Notes under the pieces: generated by a model
Databases searched by the model: none
Seen by the model: the letters and a program-made list of their open reading frames with translations, nothing else
Told to the model about the DNA's origin: nothing
Position numbers and translations under genes: made by a program
Shown here: piece after piece, positions 1 to 7,004 of the stretch
Layout of the letters: each line of letters starts with the position of its first letter
Position numbering within the stretch: the stretch's first letter is position 1
Assembly: GCA_903901425.1 (NCBI GenBank)
Contig: CAIURC010000174.1
Span: 1-35,419, forward strand
Source: an uncultured Spartobacteria bacterium
Lineage (GTDB): Bacteria; Verrucomicrobiota; Verrucomicrobiia; Chthoniobacterales; Chthoniobacteraceae
DNA: 35,419 nt
Direction of reading: 5' to 3'

Positions 1-1359
1 ATCGTGGACGGAGTTCTGGACGGAAAACCGGAGGCATTGAAGATGACCCGGTACGCTTCGGGGCTGCACGAGCCGCTGGGGGTGTTGCGGGACGGAGACA
101 GCCTCCTGGTGACGCAGCGGACGGAGACAACCCGGCTCCGGGACATGGACGGGGACGGCGTGGCGGATCTGTACGCGAGTGCGGGGCGTGGGTGGGGGGT
201 GTCGGGTTCCTACCACGGGTACGCGTATGGACCGAAGCGGGATGGGGCAGGGCGGAACTGGGTGAGCCTGAACGTGGACATGGGGGATCATTCGGACAAC
301 CGCCGTGGGTGGCGGGGCTGGGCCGGGGTGCTGACGTCGGAGGGGGGATTTGAGCCGATGGCAGCCGGGATGCGTTCTCCGTGCGGGTTGGGGGCGAATT
401 TGGCTGGGGACATGTTCTGTGTGGACCAGCAGGGCACCTGGGTGCCGGCGACGCCGATCTATCATTTGAGGCGCGGGGTATTTTTTCTGAATCCGGAGGG
501 GATAGGATCGCAGGAGTTGGCGGGGTCGCCTCTGCGGCTGTCGGCGAAGGTGCCGGAGAAAATGTTGTATCCGGAAGCGATGAAATTAGTGCCGGAGATG
601 CGTCCGCCTGCGGTCTGGCTTCCGTACAATAAGATGGGGCGCAGTGGCACGGACCTGGCCGTGTGTCCTGGGGGCGGGGACCTTGGTCCATCAGTTCCAT
701 CCAGTCCATCCAGTCCATCCAGTCCATCCAGTCCATCCAGTCCATCAGTTGGCTCGGGTCCATTTGGGCCATTTGGAGGCCAGCTGATGGTGGGGGAGTT
801 TACGGATGCGGGGATCAACCGGGTGTTTTTGGAGCGTGTGGAGGGGGAGTACCAGGGGGCGGCATTTCCATTTTTGAAGGGGCTGGCCTCCGGGGTGGTA
901 CGGCTGTTGTTTGGGGAGGACGGTAGTCTTTTGGTGGGGATGACCAGCCGGGGCTGGTCTTCGCTGGGGACAAAGGCGTACGGGTTGCAGCGGGTGCGTT
1001 GGACGGGGCGGACGCCGTTTGCGATTCAGGAGATGCGAGCCCTGCCGGACGGGTTTGAGCTGCGGTTTACGGCGCCGGTGGATCCGGGGACGGCGGGAGC
1101 GGTTTCCAGTTATGCGATGAGCCGGTTTACGTACTGGTATTCGGGTGCGTACGGGAGCGAGGAGATGGACACGGCGCCGTGCCCTGTGAAGGAGGCGGTG
1201 CTTGGGCCGGATGGAAGGACGGTCCGGCTCCGGGTGGAGGGGTTGCGGGAGCTGTATGTGCACGAGTTGCGTGCCGCCGGGGTGCGTTCAGCGGCGGGCG
1301 CGGCGCTGGAGGCGCCGGACGCGTACTACACGCTGAACCGGATCCCGAAGCCGCGCTGA
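1..1359 (+). CDS. Secreted beta-propeller (NHL/sorbosone-dehydrogenase-like) protein, 3' part
   Basis: The reading frame is open from the first base, so the gene probably begins outside the window; a GTG at 4 is the first possible start but has no visible context. The 451 visible residues resemble the PVC-type propeller proteins related to glucose/sorbosone dehydrogenases: short blades with Asp-rich turns (DMDGDGVADLY near residue 50), GMRSPCGLG, and a C-terminal beta-rich domain ending in YYTLNRIP, an ending I associate with large secreted planctomycete/verrucomicrobial proteins. No heme motif is visible in this part. A Ser/Pro run near residues 230-248 is encoded by a 9-bp tandem repeat and looks like an expanded linker. 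The gene converges on the sulfatase operon. The enzymatic role is unknown; a substrate-binding or dehydrogenase-like role is inference from the fold. Confidence 0.72.
   Translation: MVDGVLDGKPEALKMTRYASGLHEPLGVLRDGDSLLVTQRTETTRLRDMDGDGVADLYASAGRGWGVSGSYHGYAYGPKRDGAGRNWVSLNVDMGDHSDNRRGWRGWAGVLTSEGGFEPMAAGMRSPCGLGANLAGDMFCVDQQGTWVPATPIYHLRRGVFFLNPEGIGSQELAGSPLRLSAKVPEKMLYPEAMKLVPEMRPPAVWLPYNKMGRSGTDLAVCPGGGDLGPSVPSSPSSPSSPSSPSSPSVGSGPFGPFGGQLMVGEFTDAGINRVFLERVEGEYQGAAFPFLKGLASGVVRLLFGEDGSLLVGMTSRGWSSLGTKAYGLQRVRWTGRTPFAIQEMRALPDGFELRFTAPVDPGTAGAVSSYAMSRFTYWYSGAYGSEEMDTAPCPVKEAVLGPDGRTVRLRVEGLRELYVHELRAAGVRSAAGAALEAPDAYYTLNRIPKPR
687..750 (+). repeat. 9-bp tandem repeat inside the propeller gene
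   Basis: The unit CCAGTCCAT occurs five times without change from 701 to 745, with degenerate flanks on both sides (687-700 and 746-750). Nine bases is three codons, so the array keeps frame and encodes a Ser-Ser-Pro run between two propeller segments. Copy-number change would lengthen or shorten the linker without a frameshift. Confidence 0.9.
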
Positions 1360-1519
1360 GCTCTTTGAGCTGGTTGGGCCGTGCTCGTTGGGGCAGGCGC
1401 GTTGGGGCGTGCACGCCAAGCTCCAGGCGGGTTCCCTCCGGGAACAGGGCGGTGGATGCGGCCCCGTGGTCCTCGGGAACCGGTCAATGGTGGAGCGGAT
1501 TCCTTCGGGAGCCTGCGCG

Positions 1520-2938
1520 TTATTCGGGGCCGGGCCCCCCTTTTCTGCCCCTGTCGCGTTTGTCGCCTTTTTTTCCTTTTCCTCCCTTTTGTCCGCCGGC
1601 CTCGCCCGGGAGCCCGCGTTCGAGTTCGGCGAAGCGGGATTCGCCGAGACCTGCGCGGACATGGGAGCGCAGTTCGGCAAGGAGTTCGGCTGTTTGAGCC
1701 GGTTTTTCCCGGGCGAGATCGTGTTGTTCGCCGAGGTCCTTGGCGAGGTTGTAGAGGAAGGTCTGACGGGTGTCCCAATAATAGAGGAGTTTGAGGTCGC
1801 CCTTCCGGAGTGCAGTCTGGGGGTGCTCGATTTCAACGTCATGATGCCAGACCATCCGCGGGATCGGTCGCCGGACGGTTCCTGCGCCTGCGTGGGTGAG
1901 GACGGGTTTCCAACTGCCGCCCTCGATTCCTGAGGGGGGCGTGAACTTCGGGGCCGCGAAGTCGAGGACGGTGGGAAGAAGGTCGTAACTGATGACCGGA
2001 GTCTGGGAGACGGAGGCTGGGCGGATTCCGGGTCCGGCAATGATCAAGGGAACACGGATGCCGCCTTCGTCGCACAGGGTTTTTCCGCCTTTAAGTGCGG
2101 GGCTGCGTCCGCCGTTGTCGGAGGTGTAAATGACAAAGGTGTTTTTGGAGATGCCGAGGGATTCGAGGGTTTGGAGGAGAGAGCCGATGCAGGTGTCGAG
2201 ATCTTCGCTCATTGCGGAGAAGACCGGGCCGCCCTTGCCGTTTTTTCCGTTGGAAGACTGGCTGGACTCATATTTGCGGAGCGTTTCAGCCAGAGCTTGT
2301 GGGCGTTGGTGGACGGCGTAGTAGGAGATTTGGAGAAAGAAGGGATGCCGTTCTTGGGTTTGGCGGGTGATGTATTCCTGGGCCCGGCGGGTGAGGCTGA
2401 AGGAGAGTTTGGGGTCGTTGGGGTCGGCGGCATCGCCGTCCTCGTTCTGGGTGATGCCGTCATGGGCATCGTACCCAAACTGTTCCGGGGATGTGGGCCA
2501 CTGCCATTTGCCGAAGTGCGCGGCGCGGTAGGCGGGTGCGGCTCGTTTGAGGGTGTTGGCGAGGGAATCAGCGGGGGACGCGGACCAGTGGCTGGCGTGT
2601 TTGACCACGGCATTCAGGCTGGTGGTGGAACGGCCCATGAGCAGCGCCGCCCGCGAACACTCGCATTTTGGGTGAGCTGCATAGGCTTGGGAAAAAACCA
2701 TGCCGCGCGTGGCGAGTTGTTCCAGATTGGGCATTTTGAGGTCGTGGGAACGGCTCAGCTCGTTTCCCGGGATCATGGCCACCGGAGTGCCGCTCCAGCT
2801 CTGGTCATCCACAAGGATCACGACAAAGTTTGGGGGTGGGGTGGTCTGGGCTCCGCTCGCGGAGGCTCCCAGAAGGCTCACAAAAAGTGCGAGTGCGGTG
2901 CAGAGGAGTCGGCGGAAAAAATGCGGGGAACGGTGCAT
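1520..2938 (-). CDS. Exported sulfatase (formylglycine family) with variant CxCxR motif
   Basis: A 472-residue type I sulfatase, expected to hydrolyse sulfate esters in the periplasm or outside the cell. The start at 2938 was chosen because it begins a signal peptide (MHRSPHFFRRLLCTALALF) and lies two bases after the stop of the upstream phosphoesterase; the frame is open for another 131 codons upstream, but that stretch is antisense-like and overlaps the neighbour. Metal-site Asp pair at residues 44-45 (ILVDDQ), formylglycine segment at 92-96 reading C-E-C-S-R followed by AALLMGR, and the later SDNGG and EGGIRVP segments are all present. Oddities: the third motif position is Cys where Pro or Ala is usual, and the C-terminus is a Gly/Lys/Arg-rich tail. 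It is the last gene of a sulfatase-phosphoesterase-sulfatase cluster. The substrate cannot be told from sequence. Confidence 0.9.
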   Translation of the reverse strand: MHRSPHFFRRLLCTALALFVSLLGASASGAQTTPPPNFVVILVDDQSWSGTPVAMIPGNELSRSHDLKMPNLEQLATRGMVFSQAYAAHPKCECSRAALLMGRSTTSLNAVVKHASHWSASPADSLANTLKRAAPAYRAAHFGKWQWPTSPEQFGYDAHDGITQNEDGDAADPNDPKLSFSLTRRAQEYITRQTQERHPFFLQISYYAVHQRPQALAETLRKYESSQSSNGKNGKGGPVFSAMSEDLDTCIGSLLQTLESLGISKNTFVIYTSDNGGRSPALKGGKTLCDEGGIRVPLIIAGPGIRPASVSQTPVISYDLLPTVLDFAAPKFTPPSGIEGGSWKPVLTHAGAGTVRRPIPRMVWHHDVEIEHPQTALRKGDLKLLYYWDTRQTFLYNLAKDLGEQHDLAREKPAQTAELLAELRSHVRAGLGESRFAELERGLPGEAGGQKGGKGKKGDKRDRGRKGGPGPE

Positions 2939-2940
2939 GG

Positions 2941-4434
2941 TTAGCGTTGGGCCGGAATGGAGTGGGAATGAGCGACTGCGCGGTTCACATTTTTCGAGGA
3001 TTGCGCGGCGGGTTCGTAGGAACGGACCAATTCGGTTTTTAGGGAATCCGGAGTCACGTGGACCCGCAGGTATCCGGGGCTTCCGAGGAGGGTGCCGGAG
3101 GTGTAGCTGTACTCGGCGGCGTTGCGCGGAGGCGCGCCATCCCCGCGGTTGCCGGGTTGCGGCACACACTGGTACACGACGCCGTCCCGTTCCTGATGAG
3201 CGTAGAGGTGGTCGTGGCCGTGGAACACCATCTGGACGCCGTGCTTGACGAGGAGTTGATGGATGGGAGTTGGCCACCCCGGGCGTTCGGAGTGAAATGC
3301 CTCGGTGCCATCGGCATTTTTTCCGCCCCACTCAAAAAACGGGGCGGCTTCGGCGCCGCCGCGGGCATCTGGGGATGCGCCTCCCACCAGGTGGTGGATG
3401 AACACGAGTTTGTACCTGGCCCTGCTGGATTCGAGAGTGCGCTGGAGCCAGTCGTACTGGTCGCGGCCCAGGGAGCGTGTCCAAAGGTTGCTGTCGTGGC
3501 GTCCATCGCCGCCGGTGAACCAGAAGGGGTCCAGGGTGACAAAAAGCGCATCGCCCCAGTGCCATGCGGCGTAATCCTGGAGCAGGCCCACCTTCGGGTG
3601 CGGAGTTGCGTTGCCCGAGTAAAACGCGTCAGGGACCGGGTTTGGGAAATACTTTTTGCGGGTTTGGTTGGACCAGAGTCCCTCCGCCTCCCGGCGGCTG
3701 CCCGTGCCGCGTTCGCCGTCATGGTTGCCGAGCACGAGGAACACCGCAGCGTTTGAGCCCGGGATGCCCAGGTAATGGCGCTGGGCGAGGTAATGTTTTT
3801 CCGCCAGTTCATAGGCGCCCCGGTATTTGTCGGTCATGAAGGTGTCCCCGAGATCGATCAGGAAATCGGGTTCGTCCGAAACCATGTTGTGGAGGGACTG
3901 GGTGTACCGCGCCGGGATCGTGTTTTCGTCCAGATGCGGATCTGCCTGGACCACGAAAGTGAACGGGCGGCCGGTCGGGCGGGCGGTTTGAAAACGCCCA
4001 GGGAGCAGCGTTTGGGTTCCGTCCGCCTTTCTGAGCCGCAGCTCAAAGTGGTACCGGGTGTCAGGCTTTAGGCCGGTAATCGGGATTTCAACGGGGTGTC
4101 CGGCCCGGAACGCCCATTTCTGCGTGGTTCCGGTGAAGGGCCCGGGATTAACGCCGTATGCGAGTGTTGCCTCGGAGTCTTGGTGGGCGAGGACGCTGGC
4201 GGTGATGGAGGTGCCGGTGGGTCGTCCGAGCACAAGGTCAACAGGATGCTCGGGAACCGCCGTGTCAAAGACGGTGGAGCCGTGGCCGCGGGATGCCCCC
4301 TGCGGTTCACCCCTGTTTTTTCGTCCTTCGCGTCCCTCTCCGCCGCCCGGTTTTGGGTCTGCAGACTCGGGGGTGGGTGCGGCAATGGCCGACAGGGTGC
4401 CCAGCAGGAGGGCGGCGATGGAAGATCGGATCAC
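2941..4434 (-). CDS. Exported purple acid phosphatase-like metallophosphoesterase
   Basis: A 497-residue calcineurin-type phosphoesterase with a signal peptide (MIRSSIAALLLGTLSAIAAP). A low-complexity Gly/Arg/Glu-rich linker (about 29-52) leads to a fibronectin-like domain (about 60-150, ending GLKPDTRYHFELRL), as in purple acid phosphatases. The metal-binding motifs follow in order: D165-x-H167, GDT at 196-198, GNHD at 236-239, HH at 347-348 and GHDH at 406-409. Five dinuclear-metal motifs in the right order make a catalytically complete enzyme likely. It sits between two sulfatases on the same strand, 52 bases after the first and two bases before the second, which suggests joint use on polymers carrying sulfate and phosphate. 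The actual substrate is unknown. Confidence 0.9.
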   Translation of the reverse strand: MIRSSIAALLLGTLSAIAAPTPESADPKPGGGEGREGRKNRGEPQGASRGHGSTVFDTAVPEHPVDLVLGRPTGTSITASVLAHQDSEATLAYGVNPGPFTGTTQKWAFRAGHPVEIPITGLKPDTRYHFELRLRKADGTQTLLPGRFQTARPTGRPFTFVVQADPHLDENTIPARYTQSLHNMVSDEPDFLIDLGDTFMTDKYRGAYELAEKHYLAQRHYLGIPGSNAAVFLVLGNHDGERGTGSRREAEGLWSNQTRKKYFPNPVPDAFYSGNATPHPKVGLLQDYAAWHWGDALFVTLDPFWFTGGDGRHDSNLWTRSLGRDQYDWLQRTLESSRARYKLVFIHHLVGGASPDARGGAEAAPFFEWGGKNADGTEAFHSERPGWPTPIHQLLVKHGVQMVFHGHDHLYAHQERDGVVYQCVPQPGNRGDGAPPRNAAEYSYTSGTLLGSPGYLRVHVTPDSLKTELVRSYEPAAQSSKNVNRAVAHSHSIPAQR

Positions 4435-4486
4435 CCGGCCAGACTGCAGGAGGGAAGCTGAAGAAGCGATGAAGCCGGGCGCTTTC

Positions 4487-6010
4487 TCAGGGAATGCGGG
4501 GTTTGAGTGGGCCGGTTTCGGTGACTGGATACTGGGCGTTTTGAGTTTCCAGGGATTTGGCGAGGGCGAGCATCATCCGGCGCAGGTCTTCCGGACGTTC
4601 GGAAGCAAGGTTGCGCTGTTCGAAGGGATCCGAGGCGAGGTGGAAGAGTTGGTACGGGCTGTTGTCGGACTGCGGCCCCGGAAAGTAGTGGTAAACAACC
4701 TTCCAATCGTTCTCGCGGTAGGCCGTGAAATGGCTGCTCCGATGCGGCGTGTGGGGATAGTGCATCAGGAAGGATTCGCGGCGCGTAGGGTCAGCAGCCC
4801 CGGAAAGAAGTGTCTGGAGCGGGGAACCGTCCAGCGGATGCGTGGCGGGTGCAGGAATGCCGGCGGCTTTGAGGAGGGTCGGGAAGATGTCGTAAACGGC
4901 CGCCTGCTGGCTTTGGATGGTGCCTGCGGGAATAGGAATCTGGCGCTGGAGAGAGTTGCCGGGTTCCGGGCGCGCCCAAGCGGCGATGAATGGGACCCGC
5001 ATGCCGCCCTCGTAGTGGGATCCTTTGCGTCCCCGGAGTGGTTCGGCGCAGGCAACGGCGTGTTCGTGTCCATGCGGGGCATCGGACCCGTTGTCGCCGA
5101 GAAAGAGGACGAGGGTGTTGCCGGCGACCTTCAGGGATTCGAGGTGGTCGATCAGGTCGCCGAGGGATTTGTCCATGCCCTCGATGAGCGTGGCAAAGGC
5201 CTGGGCAGAAGCGGGCCGGCCGGAATCCTTGTAGTGCGGGGCAAAGCGCGGGTCGCTCTGGAAGGGCGAGTGGACCGCGTAGTGGGCAAGGTAAAGGAAG
5301 AAAGGTTTGTGGTTCTCCACAGCCTGGGAGACATGGGCCTTGGCTTCCGCAGTCAGGGCGTCGGTCAGAAATGTGTCCGTGCCATGGTATTTCTCGAGTC
5401 CGGGAACGGCATGGGTGGAAGCCTTTTTGCCGGCGCCATCGAAATTGTCCTTCCCGAAATAACTGGCGGGATGGCCGTTGCCGGATCCGGCGACATTGAC
5501 GTCGAAGCCGAGGTGGACGGGGTTGGAGCCTGGGGTTCCTTCGGGGCCGAAATGGCCTTTGCCCACATGGATCGTGCGGTAGCCCGACTGCTGGAGGAGT
5601 CGCGGGAGGGTGACCGATTCGGAGCCGAGCCCGAGCCAGTTCCAGTCTGGGGGCGAGTTTTTGCCGCCGTTATTCTGGTGGGGGTTGATCCAGTTGGTGG
5701 TGTGGTGGCGCGCGGCGTTCTGTCCGGTGAGCAGGGAGACCCGGGTGGGGGAGCAGACGCTCATGGCGCAGAACTGGTTGAACCGGATGCCTTGAGCCGC
5801 CAGTCGCTCCATCTGGGGAGTCCGGTAGAACTGGTTGAGCGGGTAAGCCCTGGGTTTGCCCTCGGGATCGGTCAGGAACGGCACGGAGGTATCCATGACG
5901 CCCATGTCGTCCACGAGGAAAACCACGAGGTTGGGAGTGGGCTGGGCTGCGAGGAGTGGGAGCGCGGGGAGCGCGCCCATCAGGCCGACGAGAAGTCCGA
6001 GGAGTTTCAC
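4487..6010 (-). CDS. Exported sulfatase (formylglycine family), CSPTR type
   Basis: A 507-residue sulfatase with an N-terminal signal peptide (MKLLGLLVGLMGALPALPLLAAQ). The metal site is FLVDDMG (Asp 34-35), the formylglycine motif is the canonical C86-S-P-T-R90 followed by VSLLTG, and GDNGSD plus GGMRVPFIAAW occur later. The C-terminal part carries the usual small domain with the family's HLASDPFEQRNLA-like segment. It is the first gene of the minus-strand cluster that continues with the phosphoesterase and second sulfatase. Activation requires a formylglycine-generating enzyme or an anSME, neither encoded here. It differs enough from its neighbour to suggest a different sulfate ester as substrate. 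Confidence 0.93.
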   Translation of the reverse strand: MKLLGLLVGLMGALPALPLLAAQPTPNLVVFLVDDMGVMDTSVPFLTDPEGKPRAYPLNQFYRTPQMERLAAQGIRFNQFCAMSVCSPTRVSLLTGQNAARHHTTNWINPHQNNGGKNSPPDWNWLGLGSESVTLPRLLQQSGYRTIHVGKGHFGPEGTPGSNPVHLGFDVNVAGSGNGHPASYFGKDNFDGAGKKASTHAVPGLEKYHGTDTFLTDALTAEAKAHVSQAVENHKPFFLYLAHYAVHSPFQSDPRFAPHYKDSGRPASAQAFATLIEGMDKSLGDLIDHLESLKVAGNTLVLFLGDNGSDAPHGHEHAVACAEPLRGRKGSHYEGGMRVPFIAAWARPEPGNSLQRQIPIPAGTIQSQQAAVYDIFPTLLKAAGIPAPATHPLDGSPLQTLLSGAADPTRRESFLMHYPHTPHRSSHFTAYRENDWKVVYHYFPGPQSDNSPYQLFHLASDPFEQRNLASERPEDLRRMMLALAKSLETQNAQYPVTETGPLKPRIP

Positions 6011-6108
6011 GGGAGGGAACCGGGCATGGGGGTGCCTTTCCAGAGGCTGGAAAAACGGGGGGTGGCGGAAACGTGGGGGAAGCGCTCTGGCGCTTGGACG
6101 GCCGGGTT

Positions 6109-6852
6109 TTAGTCGTCGTCTTCCTGGTCGTCGCGGGCGTCGATTTCGTCGGAGGAAAGTGTGCCCTCGTGGCTTTCGAAGCGGCGCTTCCGTTTGTTGG
6201 CGGGAAGCGGAGCGAGAGTCATGGTGATGTTGCGGCCCATGAGTTTGGGCTCGGTCTCGACATTTGCCATGGTCTGCAGGTCGGCTTTGACGCGGAGCAT
6301 GAGTTGCATGCCGAGTTCCTGGTGGGCCATTTCGCGGCCGCGGAACTGGAGTTGGACGCGCACCTTGTTGCCCTTGTCGAGGAACTCCTCGGCGTGGCGG
6401 AGTTTGGTGAGGTAATCGTGTCCGTCGATGTTCACGCGGAACTTGATTTCCTTGAGCTTGGTGGAGGTGTTGCGCTTGTCTTTTTCGTGCTTGGCAGTTT
6501 CGTACTTGAACTTGCCGAAGTCGACGATGCGACAGACGGGAGGCTGGGCGGTGGGGGCGACTTCCACGAGGTCGAGGCCCAGATTCTGGGCGTGCCTGAG
6601 GGCGTCGGAGAGTTTCATGACTCCCAGCTGCTGGCCGTTGGAGGCCAAAATTACCCGCACTTCGCGCGCGCGAATGCGGCCATTGACTCGGATCTGATTG
6701 AGTTGGATAGGGACTACAGGGTTGGGTGGGGATCCGTGGAGCTGGGGGTCCACCCGGTGCTTCTTTTCCGCCTGAACGCAGCCCCTGGCTTTCTCAAACC
6801 AAAGACTGCGGCTCGCTCTTTTCCTCCCGCGGCGGCGGTTCGCACGGGACAT
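6109..6852 (-). CDS. infC: Translation initiation factor IF-3
   Basis: IF-3 binds the 30S subunit, keeps it from joining 50S early and checks the initiator tRNA. The conserved N-domain start is visible at [15 protein letters not shown] (from about residue 54), followed by the linker, the C-domain segment [14 protein letters not shown] and the end segment [11 protein letters not shown]. Two departures from the usual protein of about 175 residues: an Arg-rich N-terminal extension of about 50 residues if the ATG at 6852 is used, and an acidic tail ([13 protein letters not shown]). The ATG has a GAGAG seven bases upstream. An ATC codon at 6708 lies exactly where a normal-length IF-3 would start, and non-canonical AUU/AUC-type starts are known for infC, but no good ribosome site precedes it. 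The usual partners rpmI and rplT do not follow; a sulfatase cluster does. Confidence 0.95.
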   Translation of the reverse strand: MSRANRRRGRKRASRSLWFEKARGCVQAEKKHRVDPQLHGSPPNPVVPIQLNQIRVNGRIRAREVRVILASNGQQLGVMKLSDALRHAQNLGLDLVEVAPTAQPPVCRIVDFGKFKYETAKHEKDKRNTSTKLKEIKFRVNIDGHDYLTKLRHAEEFLDKGNKVRVQLQFRGREMAHQELGMQLMLRVKADLQTMANVETEPKLMGRNITMTLAPLPANKRKRRFESHEGTLSSDEIDARDDQEDDD

Positions 6853-7004
6853 TCCTGCACTCTCGCACAGTACCCCATCACCCTAGGAAAATGAGGGCGG
6901 GCAGGCAAGGGGAATATGCCCCGGAGACGGGCTCCGGCTTTCCCCGCTTCGGAACCCTTGTGTCCCCGGGGCCACCGACTTAGAGTGCACAGCACAGTTG
7001 TGCC

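Noticed and set aside
462-818. Minus-strand frame with Gly-Leu-Asp repeats
   Set aside because: Antisense image of the 9-bp repeat within the propeller gene.
1431-1445. GTTCCC/GGGAAC hairpin as a terminator between the first gene and the sulfatase
   Set aside because: A six-pair stem with no T-run on either strand; hairpins of this size are expected by chance at this GC content.
2939-3331. N-terminal 131-codon extension of the minus-strand sulfatase frame
   Set aside because: It overlaps the phosphoesterase gene on the same strand, is Arg/Pro-rich antisense-frame type sequence, and a perfect signal peptide begins at 2938.
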